Origin: Candidatus Melainabacteria bacterium
Lineage (GTDB): Bacteria > Cyanobacteriota > Vampirovibrionia > Obscuribacterales > Obscuribacteraceae
Reading direction: 5' to 3'
NCBI GenBank assembly: GCA_016209785.1
Contig: JACQVM010000006.1
Coordinates: forward strand, 1 to 7,831
Length of the DNA: 7,831 nt
This document shows positions 1 to 6,167 of the stretch, one piece after another (position 1 is the first letter of the stretch; each line of letters opens with the position of its first letter). Position numbers and translations under genes: made by a program. Under the pieces are notes generated by a model. That model made no database searches. It had not been told where the DNA came from and worked only from the letters and a program-made list of their open reading frames with translations.

Positions 1-1
1 G

Positions 2-67
2 GACGACCTTACCCTGTTCCTGACGTCCTGGGCGGGCTATGTGAGCAAGAATGCCAAGATCTCCTGA
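2..67 (+). CDS. C-terminal tail of an upstream gene (partial, frame uncertain)
   Basis: The window begins inside what is probably the end of a gene. One reading frame runs open from base 2 to a TGA at 65-67 and gives 21 residues ending in NAKIS, with third codon positions very rich in G+C. A second frame, from base 1, is open to a TAA at 112-114 and would overlap the start of the next gene as TAATG. The two cannot be separated from so little sequence. No family is recognisable. The first option leaves about 40 bases before the TPR gene; the second would make the two genes translationally coupled. Confidence 0.3.
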   Translation, partial: DDLTLFLTSWAGYVSKNAKIS

Positions 68-107
68 TGTCTTTTTTTCGTGATAAGCCCATCAGCAACG
101 GTGAACA

Positions 108-1916
108 ATGCTAATGCATCGCGTTTCTATACATAGATCAATGGCATTAGTGCTGCTAGCACTGCTTAGCTGTCCTGTGTTTAGCCTTGATACAGCCGCC
201 AGCCCTGCTCAAGACAGGACTGACACCATAAGGGATGACTTGGCTGTAGCTGCAGGGTTTAAGCATCTGCAGAATCTAAAGCTTGATCAAGGCATAGCCT
301 GCTTAGTGCCAGCCTTAATTGCAGCAGCTCGTCAGCCGCTGGATAAGCAACAAAACAAAGACCAAGTTGTTCGGTGTTTATTGCTTATTGGGCGTGGTTT
401 TGAGTTTGATTGGAACGAGCAGGCAGCAGCACAAGTGTTTAACATTGCCCACAATCTCGACGCTAGCAACATTGGAGCTACAGCTTACCTTGCCAGCGCT
501 CTAACAAAATCTGGGCGCATAAAAGACAGTCGTCCACTTTACACACTGCTGGAGCCATTGTCAGGCAAAGACAAAGAAGCAACCCTGGCACTGGCACTCA
601 AAGCTCTCCACTGTCATAACGTTGTTGCAGGAATAAGACTACTTGATGAGGTGCTTAAGGCAGACCCATCACACTCATACGCACAACTGCTTAAAGCTAA
701 GTACCTAGCTGGAGAAGGCTTTTATGACGAGGCAAGCGAAGCATACCGCCTGTCTGCAAGAAGACAAGACAACGCTTACTTGAAGGAGATTATTCTGGGA
801 CTATCAGATAGAGCTGTAGGCAAGAGCAACTTAGCTCAACAGCATTTGCTTGCTGCCGGCAAGATTTTACCAGATGATCCAACCTGGCATATGCTCTTAG
901 GTTTTGTCTATCTTGATTTGCAGCAATCAGAAAATGCTCTAAATCACTTCAAGGCTGCTGTTAATTGCCCACGCTTGTCCGCACGTGCGTTTGCTCAACT
1001 GGCATTGTATCTTAATTCTAAGGGCCTTCACAAAGAAGCTCTCAGTTGCATAGATTACTTGGCAAAATTAAGGCCTTGGTCCTCGGAGATACATTTAGCT
1101 CGTGGCCTTATTTATTCCTCTTCAAATCAAGTCGGCAATGCTGAATCTGAATTCCGTCAGGCTATTGCCAGCAATCCAGAAAACATCTGGGCTTACTTAG
1201 ATTTAGCTGAGACTTTTAAGCGGAGTCAACAACCCCTATTAGCACTGCAAGTTTATGACGAGTGCGTAAGACAATGCCCCCACTCCCTCAATGCCTGGCA
1301 ACAATTAGCAGATACCTTACGCCAGCAAAAAATGTGGACAAAGGCCATAAGTGCATACCAACACACGCTCCCCCTCATCCTTCAAGTAGACAAAAAAATG
1401 AGCCAATTTGGGCAAGACCGGCTAGCACTCATTCATGCTAGCCTTGGTACATGCTATTACAAGACCAACCACTATAGAGACACCATTGCTGAAGCACGTC
1501 TGTTTAATGGGTTGAAACGCATTGTTGGTGAGCCCGACGAGCTAAGCATCATTGCAGTCCGCCCAAAACGACTTAACTTAACCCAAGAGAACCTATCAAA
1601 ACCATCTCAACAAGCAAATGAGCATGCTGCTGTTGCCGATATGTTGTTTGAGATGAGGGAGTTGGCAGATTGTTGTTCGCAATACCGCCAAGCTATTGCT
1701 CTGGAGCCTGGCAATCCAAATTGGCACATGTATCTTCTTAAGGCACTCATGGTCAAAGGAGATTGGCCAGAGGCAATCAAGGAAGACTTTATTGTCGCCA
1801 ACAAAATCATGACCAAGCTTCCGCAAGCACTGCAAGAGTGGAGCACGAAATTTGGAGCATCCAAAACCTCCTCCACTGATGCCGTCAAGAGACTCCAAGC
1901 ACCTGTCCTGCCATAA
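108..1916 (+). CDS. Exported TPR-repeat protein
   Basis: This 602-residue protein is built almost wholly of tetratricopeptide repeats. Such helical-hairpin solenoids bind other proteins and scaffold complexes, but the partner is not visible here. The N-terminus (residues 1-30) has a positive stretch (HRVSIHRS), a hydrophobic core (ALVLLALLS) and then Cys 22, so it is either a secreted protein or a lipoprotein with a poor lipobox (LLSC). TPR-like units of about 34 residues can be followed from about residue 45 to 575. Clear ones start near residue 260 (WHMLLGFVYLDL), near 362 (AYLDLAETFKRS), near 398 (WQQLADTLRQQ) and near 505-560, where WHMYLL recurs. No enzymatic domain is seen. There is no strong ribosome binding site; ATG 108 and ATG 114 (overlapping a possible upstream stop, TAATG) are both feasible starts. 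It is probably periplasmic or envelope-anchored. Confidence 0.9.
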   Translation: MLMHRVSIHRSMALVLLALLSCPVFSLDTAASPAQDRTDTIRDDLAVAAGFKHLQNLKLDQGIACLVPALIAAARQPLDKQQNKDQVVRCLLLIGRGFEFDWNEQAAAQVFNIAHNLDASNIGATAYLASALTKSGRIKDSRPLYTLLEPLSGKDKEATLALALKALHCHNVVAGIRLLDEVLKADPSHSYAQLLKAKYLAGEGFYDEASEAYRLSARRQDNAYLKEIILGLSDRAVGKSNLAQQHLLAAGKILPDDPTWHMLLGFVYLDLQQSENALNHFKAAVNCPRLSARAFAQLALYLNSKGLHKEALSCIDYLAKLRPWSSEIHLARGLIYSSSNQVGNAESEFRQAIASNPENIWAYLDLAETFKRSQQPLLALQVYDECVRQCPHSLNAWQQLADTLRQQKMWTKAISAYQHTLPLILQVDKKMSQFGQDRLALIHASLGTCYYKTNHYRDTIAEARLFNGLKRIVGEPDELSIIAVRPKRLNLTQENLSKPSQQANEHAAVADMLFEMRELADCCSQYRQAIALEPGNPNWHMYLLKALMVKGDWPEAIKEDFIVANKIMTKLPQALQEWSTKFGASKTSSTDAVKRLQAPVLP

Positions 1917-1922
1917 TTTTGC

Positions 1923-2159
1923 TTAGGGCAAATAGACTACACTGTCTTTGGCTGCCTGGCTGCTGTAGTTTGGCTTGTGAATCATCTTTAAATTCATTGA
2001 TTCAACCACAGGAGCACCTTGATAGCGTCCCCAGTATGTAGGACCAACAATGTCTCCAGCCGACACACAGTCATCATTTAGCAAGTGCTGCAAAAGGAAG
2101 ACAGCTACAGGACATGCCACTGTAGACAGAAGAGCGCCTAATTCCCAAAATATTTCCAT
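1923..2159 (-). CDS. Small protein of unknown function (78 aa)
   Basis: This short minus-strand frame lies in DNA with no gene on the other strand, so it is not a shadow. The ATG at 2159-2157 is preceded by AGGTG with a 6-base spacer; an in-frame GTG at 2168 is an alternative start. The first half has a hydrophobic stretch (residues 7-27, around LLSTVACPVAVFLLQ). The second half is polar, with a G/P/W/Y-rich patch (GDIVGPTYWGRYQG, about residues 35-48). Codon choice resembles the neighbouring genes. It converges on the TPR gene with only 6 bases between the stops and lies divergent from the AraC-type regulator. I recognise no family. It could be a real small protein, possibly controlled by the adjacent regulator, or a chance frame. 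Confidence 0.42.
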   Translation of the reverse strand: MEIFWELGALLSTVACPVAVFLLQHLLNDDCVSAGDIVGPTYWGRYQGAPVVESMNLKMIHKPNYSSQAAKDSVVYLP

Positions 2160-2354
2160 AATCTGCACCTGTATTGGGGATGCCCAAATTTGACATGCTT
2201 AATGTTGGCGGTCATTGATAAATCTTGCGAAAGTAGCGCTGGTGCACACTCAGATAAGGCTTTGAGTGGGAATTCTCCCCCTGTGTTCTCAAGGCATAAA
2301 TCATCACTGCCCGTGGAAAGAAAATACTGACAAGTATGCAGCAACCTTAATTCT
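2160..2354. other. Divergent intergenic region before the AraC-type regulator
   Basis: These 195 bases separate the small minus-strand ORF from the regulator gene. A perfect -35-like TTGACA lies at 2190-2195 on the + strand, but no good -10 box lies 16-18 bases beyond it; the nearest AT-rich match (GATAAA, 2217-2222) is 21 bases away. The region should hold promoters for one or both flanking genes, but none can be fixed with confidence. A minus-strand frame crosses it and runs into the regulator gene; it has no convincing start and looks random. Confidence 0.35.
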
Positions 2355-3233
2355 GTGAGCAGCAACCCAACATATACACAGATCTTGGAGAATGCCGTCG
2401 AGTATATCGAGGCTAATATCTTTCAGCCTCTGTCCACAGCCATGATTGCTGGTCAGGTTGGATTTTCAGAGTACCATTTCCAGCGCATTTTCAGTACCAC
2501 CTTGGGTGAATCGCCAGCCGATTATGTACGCAAGCGGCGCCTCTCAGAAGCTGCTAACAAACTTAAGGAAAGTAGAGCCACTATTTCTGATATCACGAAC
2601 CAGTTTCAGTTTGGATCGCAAGAAGCTTTTACAAGATCATTCAAACAACTGTTTGGACAAACACCGGGACAATATCGCAACCGCTCCGAGAGTCAAGAGC
2701 TGCCCCTTGTTTCAAGAGCCGATTTATCGCGCATTCTGGATATTCGACAAGGTCGGGCAATTACGCCGGTTGTAGTTGAACGCAACTTCGAAGAAGCAGT
2801 AGGATTAGCCGGAAGCTTCTCGCCCAAAAGCCTCTTCAAAATTAACGCTTTGTGGAATCGCTTTGTAGAACGCCGGCACGAGATTACCAATGTAAAGAGT
2901 GGTTATCTACTTGGCGTGTGCTCTTTGAGTCATCCACTGATTGCAAAAGCTGAGGGACACACCTTTGTATACGTTGCGGCTGCGCCAGTGCACATGGTTT
3001 CAGCCATACCAAAGGATATGGTGCCTTGTCAATTGACAGCCGGACGCTACGCTCTCTTTACATACAAAGGCAAGTTGTGTGATTTCCAACATGCCGTTGA
3101 CTTCATCTGGAAGACCTGGGTACCAGCCAGAGAATACGAGCTTCGCGATGCGCCAGATTTCGAGATTTATGATCATCGATTTAGTGAAACGGACCTAGAA
3201 GGAGAAGTAGACATTTACATGCCAATTGTTTGA
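2355..3233 (+). CDS. AraC/XylS-family regulator with GyrI-like effector domain (Rob-like)
   Basis: A 292-residue transcription factor with the architecture of E. coli Rob (289 aa): DNA-binding domain first, ligand-binding domain second. Residues about 7-108 form the paired helix-turn-helix of the AraC family. The first HTH is near 26-46 (AGQVGFSEYHFQRIF) and the second near 75-97, followed by the family signature (FGSQEAFTRSFKQLFGQTPGQYR). Residues about 135-290 resemble the GyrI-like/effector-binding fold, with paired beta-alpha-beta units ending in the typical tail (DFEIYDHRF...VDIYMPIV). By family, such proteins bind small, often lipophilic or cationic ligands and activate stress or efflux genes; the ligand and targets here are unknown. 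The start is GTG 2355: an in-frame stop lies at 2328-2330, there is no clear Shine-Dalgarno, and the first in-frame ATG (2442) would cut into the HTH. No efflux gene is adjacent. Confidence 0.93.
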   Translation: MSSNPTYTQILENAVEYIEANIFQPLSTAMIAGQVGFSEYHFQRIFSTTLGESPADYVRKRRLSEAANKLKESRATISDITNQFQFGSQEAFTRSFKQLFGQTPGQYRNRSESQELPLVSRADLSRILDIRQGRAITPVVVERNFEEAVGLAGSFSPKSLFKINALWNRFVERRHEITNVKSGYLLGVCSLSHPLIAKAEGHTFVYVAAAPVHMVSAIPKDMVPCQLTAGRYALFTYKGKLCDFQHAVDFIWKTWVPAREYELRDAPDFEIYDHRFSETDLEGEVDIYMPIV

Positions 3234-3569
3234 CATAGCGTGAACACTTCAGCCCTGAATATCTATTTCAACTCTCAAGATCCTTGGTACCAGCCTGAGA
3301 ACCAGATTTCTGAGAATCGAAATGAAGAATCTGCCGAATTGTGTCTAGAGTGGTGTTAGCGCAAGCTATCACAAAAACTAACCCTGGTTAATGACTCTTA
3401 ATTGCCCAACTTCCAATTGTCGCTTGCCAGGACACATTCAACATTGCTACTGTGATTTGTTCTATTTTCTGACTGTCCTTCAAGCAACAACGTACCCATA
3501 TCCACGCCTACTCACATAGCAACAGCTTCAAGTCTGTCAAAGTGACAGAGACTAGGAAGTGCAGTTTAA
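3234..3569. other. Gene-free intergenic region before the amidase
   Basis: About 336 bases without a supportable gene. It holds a weak imperfect hairpin (3303-3311 with 3326-3333) that lacks a T-tract, and a short perfect hairpin close to the amidase start, listed separately. No convincing terminator for the regulator is seen. A loose promoter match, TTGCCA (3424-3429) with TACTGT (3448-3453) at 18 bases, is too weak to call. Confidence 0.5.
3533..3549 (+). promoter_or_regulatory. Inverted repeat in the amidase leader
   Basis: TCTGTCA (3533-3539) and TGACAGA (3543-3549) form a perfect 7-bp stem around a 3-base spacer (AAG). It ends 4 bases before the amidase ribosome binding site (AGGAAG, 3554-3559) and 20 bases before the start codon. 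It could be an operator half-site pair or a small RNA hairpin in the 5' leader. Its role is inferred from position only. Confidence 0.35.
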
Positions 3570-4415
3570 GTGAAACCTTGCTTTTTCCCTTGCGCTGCAG
3601 CACTAGCGTTGTTAGCTCTAACATCTATTGTTAACCCGGCTTCTGCTCAGTTCTGTAAGCCTGATGCACAAAATCGTTCATCATTGTTACATTGCTGCCA
3701 TGGCAATAACATTAAAGCAGCCTTGCTCTGCAGTCAGTATGCCAGCTCATCGATTGCAAGAATGCAACGAATCAAAACTCTACGAGATGCGCTCTGGTTA
3801 TCTTTGCGCTCAGCCGAGCCTCAATCAGCCACAACCAAGGCTCAGCAAGACATTGTCCCACTTGTTGGAAAAACCATCGTGGTAGACGCAGGGCATGGAG
3901 GCAAGGACTCAGGGGCTACAAGAGGCGGCATTGAAGAAAAGAACCTCTGTCTGGCAATTGTGCTCAAACTAAAGCAACGCTTGCTTGATCAAGGCATCAG
4001 GGTGATCATGATCCGAGACAAGGATGTTTTTGTGGAGCTTGATGATCGTGTAAAGATGACCAATCAGGCTCACCCAGACATTTTTGTTAGCGTGCATATC
4101 AACTCCAGCAACAATAGTGTCAGTCGTGGAATTGAAGTGTATTATTACACACGTCAAAGTGAAAGGCTGTCCTGGTGCATCTATCGTGCACTGGTGTCAG
4201 GGCTTAGAGTTGTCGGACGGGGTGTTCACAAGGAAGGATTTCGTGTCATCAAGCATGTTACAGCACCAGCAGTACTGGCTGAGGTAGGGTACACCACCAA
4301 CACACCTGAGCGGACACTACTGGCAGACAGTAAATACCAAGAGCGTATTGCTGAGGCTGTTGTCGCTGGTATCAACCAGTTTTTTGCTTCCGCAAGCAAT
4401 GATGGTACTCCATAG
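3570..4415 (+). CDS. Exported N-acetylmuramoyl-L-alanine amidase (Amidase_3 / AmiC type)
   Basis: A zinc-dependent peptidoglycan hydrolase that cuts the bond between N-acetylmuramic acid and L-alanine of the stem peptide. Residues 1-26 are a signal peptide (hydrophobic core ALALLALTS, cleavage likely after ASA 26), so the enzyme acts in the periplasm or cell wall. After a variable, Cys-containing segment (27-97) comes the Amidase_3 domain (about 100-275). Its zinc ligands fit H109 in VVDAGHGGKDSGA, E123 in GGIEEKNL and H176 in VSVHINSS. The catalytic glutamate fits E238 in LAEVGYTTN, a slightly unusual version of the common E-L/V-G-F/Y-x-S/T-N motif. There are no LysM, SPOR, SH3 or AMIN domains; substrate targeting may rest on the short N-terminal segment. 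The start is GTG 3570, with AGGAAG 10 bases upstream. It is followed after 23 bases by a HAD hydrolase gene, probably in one operon. Confidence 0.93.
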   Translation: MKPCFFPCAAALALLALTSIVNPASAQFCKPDAQNRSSLLHCCHGNNIKAALLCSQYASSSIARMQRIKTLRDALWLSLRSAEPQSATTKAQQDIVPLVGKTIVVDAGHGGKDSGATRGGIEEKNLCLAIVLKLKQRLLDQGIRVIMIRDKDVFVELDDRVKMTNQAHPDIFVSVHINSSNNSVSRGIEVYYYTRQSERLSWCIYRALVSGLRVVGRGVHKEGFRVIKHVTAPAVLAEVGYTTNTPERTLLADSKYQERIAEAVVAGINQFFASASNDGTP

Positions 4416-4438
4416 TGCACTAGCAAAGGATACAACAC

Positions 4439-5161
4439 ATGTTGAGGCAACTACTCAGCATCCTGTTTGGATGGCTCCGCCCAAGACCACCCCAGGAAAA
4501 TCGTAACAGTACACGTGGCAACATTTCCGCCATCATCTCTGACATGGATGGCACATTGCTTGACTCAGAGCCGCTACACCTCATGGCCTATCAACAGCTT
4601 TTGGCAAGATACGGCATCAGGTACACCGAAGTAGAAAACAGAGAATTTCTTGGCCGCACTGACTACGCCATGACTCAAATTCTCATTGAACGCTATCATC
4701 TAAAAACAACTGCCGAAGACCTTGTGCAAGAAAAGGAAACTATTCTGGCACGTCTTCTTAGGAAGCACGCTGTTGCTCGTCCAGGTGTTCTTAAGGTGCT
4801 CCAGCAAGCTAAACACCTCGGTCTGCCCGTAGCCATCGGCTCAGCAGCTACACTTGCCACCATCAAATTGGTGGTTTCTACTCTGCACCTAGAGCCATAT
4901 GTTAAGACACTTGTTTCTGCCGATGACGTAGAAAATGGCAAGCCAGCCCCGGATATTTTCTTGCTGGCAGCCAAGCGCCTGGGTGTTAATCCGAAGAACT
5001 GCCTAGTAATTGAGGACAGCCAAAATGGTGTCCGTGCAGCTAAAGCAGCCGGAATGCATTGCGTGGCTGTTCCTTGTGATGCAACCCGTCATGAAGATCA
5101 TGGCAAGGCTGATGTAATCCTTACTACTCTAGAGGACCTTGATTTGGCTCAGTGGGTGTAG
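4439..5161 (+). CDS. HAD-superfamily hydrolase (beta-phosphoglucomutase / phosphoglycolate phosphatase-like)
   Basis: A 240-residue haloacid-dehalogenase-fold phosphatase or phosphomutase with an alpha-helical cap between motifs I and II. Motif I is SDMDGTLLDSEP, with nucleophile D35 and acid/base D37; motif II is S135 in AIGSAA; motif III is K168 in NGKPAPDIF; motif IV is E192-D193 in VIEDSQNGVRAA. This layout matches the beta-PGM/GPH-like subfamily, whose members act on sugar phosphates, phosphoglycolate or nucleotides; the substrate cannot be read from sequence. Oddly, 34 residues precede the catalytic aspartate where relatives have about 5-10. The extra part starts with a hydrophobic/basic helix (MLRQLLSILFGWLR) and a Pro-rich stretch. 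No alternative start codon close to motif I exists, and AAAGGA lies 8 bases before ATG 4439. It follows the amidase by 23 bases, so is probably co-transcribed. Confidence 0.93.
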   Translation: MLRQLLSILFGWLRPRPPQENRNSTRGNISAIISDMDGTLLDSEPLHLMAYQQLLARYGIRYTEVENREFLGRTDYAMTQILIERYHLKTTAEDLVQEKETILARLLRKHAVARPGVLKVLQQAKHLGLPVAIGSAATLATIKLVVSTLHLEPYVKTLVSADDVENGKPAPDIFLLAAKRLGVNPKNCLVIEDSQNGVRAAKAAGMHCVAVPCDATRHEDHGKADVILTTLEDLDLAQWV

Positions 5162-5188
5162 GGGTATATAACCTGATAGGCAAGCAAG

Positions 5189-5221
5189 CATGCAGGGGCA
5201 ACACAAGGCTGCCCCTGCATG
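5189..5221 (+). terminator. 12-bp hairpin after the HAD gene (probable terminator)
   Basis: A perfect 12-bp stem joins 5189-5200 to 5210-5221 (core GCAGGGGC/GCCCCTGC) with a 9-base loop, starting 27 bases after the HAD stop codon. The stability and position fit a transcription terminator or a 3'-end stabilising hairpin for the amidase-HAD operon. It lacks a T-run directly after the stem, so an intrinsic terminator is not certain. Confidence 0.55.
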
Positions 5222-5325
5222 ACATCCTCCATTAGCGCAAGACAATAATACCTACTACTTATTGTAGCATCTAAACAGAAGACAGCGAAAGTCGGCTCGG
5301 AGGCTGTCATCCGACGAGAAAGTCT

Positions 5326-5370
5326 TCCAGCTATTGGGGGCTGCCTTGGAGGCAGCCCCCAATAGCTGGA
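5326..5370. terminator. Perfect 21-bp hairpin between convergent operons
   Basis: The arms 5326-5346 and 5350-5370 are exact reverse complements over 21 bp, leaving a 3-base loop (TGG). The core is GGGGGCTGCC/GGCAGCCCCC. This is the strongest inverted repeat in the window. Its place between convergent transcription units suggests a bidirectional terminator. No long T-run follows on either side, only TTTC a few bases beyond the stem on the minus strand. It could instead be a REP-like element or the relic of a palindromic mobile sequence. Confidence 0.5.
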
Positions 5371-5424
5371 CACCGACCAGTGCTAGTGTGTCAGCTCCTG
5401 GCAGTCCACTGCCGCCGGTGGGAT

Positions 5425-5447
5425 CTCAATTGGTCGGCTCAATTGAG
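5425..5447 (-). terminator. 8-bp hairpin after the minus-strand operon
   Basis: CTCAATTG (5425-5432) and CAATTGAG (5440-5447) are perfect inverted repeats around a 7-base spacer. The stem begins 17 bases after the stop codon of the 173-aa gene in its direction of transcription. It may end or stabilise that transcript; there is no T-tract, and the stem is AT-rich and modest. Confidence 0.3.
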
Positions 5448-5464
5448 CGACACTTGATCAACCA

Positions 5465-5986
5465 TCAGCGTTTGGCTGCTGGTGCCTGTTCCTCCTCCTT
5501 GCGTTGCTGCCACCAGTCAATCATGATGTAAAACACCATGTTGTCGATCCCGATGATATAGCCGCGAATCTGCGGATTCAGCCCAGCCAGCTTGCAAACA
5601 TCAAACACCATCTTGCCGATGCTACCCTCCTGGAGTTGTCTTTCCCGGAGGTCCAGCCCAGTGGCTGAGAAGTTGGGCACACCGTCAGTTCGATCTACCT
5701 TAGCATAGTCCTCGTCATAGAGCTGCCCGACAAAGAGGTACGTACGACCGTATTGAGCGCTAGCCGTGACACGGTCAGGAATTGAACCCAGCACGTAAGC
5801 AGCAGGAGTCTTGGGTTTCTGGGGATGGTCTCGGGCATCGACTCTCTGTCTGTCGAGCGCATCATCGACCACACCCGGCGACAGCGAGAGGCTTCTGAAC
5901 AAGGTATTGTACTGTTTGATGCCATCGGCTAGAGCAGTGGCAAACCGCCTCTTGAGCCAGGCAGCCATTCTTGCATATTCGTCCAT
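5465..5986 (-). CDS. Hypothetical protein, 173 aa, last gene of the unknown operon
   Basis: No recognised family. The start ATG (5986-5984) is fixed by a strong Shine-Dalgarno, GGAAGG, 7 bases upstream; the frame is open further upstream to 6157, but without a comparable site. Residues about 1-35 look helical and basic (MAAWLKRRFATALADGIK). A charged Pro/Arg/Asp-rich link follows (about 45-62). Then comes a probable beta-rich part (YGRTYLFVGQLYDEDYAKV, about 79-97), and a C-terminal part with a hydrophobic stretch (RGYIIGIDNMVFYIMIDWW, 141-159) and a charged tail (QQRKEEEQ). No signal peptide and no catalytic motif that I can name. It lies 174 bases after the TPR-like gene, in the same reading frame with only one TGA between them. 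G+C is visibly higher than in the left-hand genes. Confidence 0.72.
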   Translation of the reverse strand: MDEYARMAAWLKRRFATALADGIKQYNTLFRSLSLSPGVVDDALDRQRVDARDHPQKPKTPAAYVLGSIPDRVTASAQYGRTYLFVGQLYDEDYAKVDRTDGVPNFSATGLDLRERQLQEGSIGKMVFDVCKLAGLNPQIRGYIIGIDNMVFYIMIDWWQQRKEEEQAPAAKR

Positions 5987-6029
5987 GTGAAAACCTTCCT
6001 TCTGCTTAGTGTAAGCAGGGTTGGGACAC

Positions 6030-6167
6030 TTATGATGACATTTGCCCCAGGATAATCCACCGGCAGGTGACCTGAGCCAATCGCAGAAGAATCCCTGCAG
6101 CCAGAATCTCCCACGTGTTAGCCACCACATAGCCAACTCTCGTCGAGACCAGCCCAAGAATCAGCAA
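6030..6167 (-). CDS. Possible 45-aa hydrophobic peptide in the operon gap
   Basis: In the 174-base gap between the two larger genes, a frame beginning with TTG 6167 overlaps the stop of the TPR-like gene (TTGCTGA) and ends at a TAA at 6032-6030. The product would be strongly hydrophobic (LLILGLV; ILAAGILLRLAQV; RWIILGQ) with few charges, like a single membrane-spanning helix or a pair of short ones. The codons look natural. Weak points are the TTG start, no Shine-Dalgarno, and dependence on translational coupling. GTG at 6128 or 6125 is an alternative, shorter start. I recognise no family. Confidence 0.28.
   Translation of the reverse strand: MLILGLVSTRVGYVVANTWEILAAGILLRLAQVTCRWIILGQMSS

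Larger units (their letters stand above)
5162..5464. other. Convergent intergenic region rich in inverted repeats
   Basis: These 303 bases lie between the ends of the + strand HAD gene and the minus-strand operon, and contain no supportable gene. They hold at least five inverted repeats: 5189-5221, 5281-5286 with 5303-5308, 5326-5370, 5400-5413 (GGCAG/CTGCC, 4-base loop) and 5425-5447. The two strongest are listed on their own. Base composition rises in G+C from about 5281 onward. Transcription stop signals for both directions are expected here, but none of the stems has a classical long U-tract. Confidence 0.7.

Noticed and set aside
64..95. CTGATG ... CATCAG inverted repeat with a T-run at 72-77, as a terminator for the upstream gene
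   Set aside because: The T-run lies in the 20-base loop rather than after the stem, and the stem is only 6 bp.
1596..1898. Minus-strand frames of about 93-100 codons inside the TPR gene
   Set aside because: They lie wholly antisense to a gene with clear repeat structure, and their products show no domain; they are shadows.
2190..2222. Sigma-70-type promoter using the perfect TTGACA at 2190-2195
   Set aside because: No acceptable -10 box at 16-18 bases; the nearest AT-rich match is 21 bases away.
2138..2365. 75-codon minus-strand frame across the regulator's upstream region
   Set aside because: It runs into the start of the regulator, overlaps the better 78-aa frame, and has no ribosome binding site or recognisable protein pattern.
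3424..3453. Promoter TTGCCA / TACTGT before the amidase
   Set aside because: The spacing is 18 bases but the -10 matches only three of six consensus positions, so it is not distinguishable from chance.
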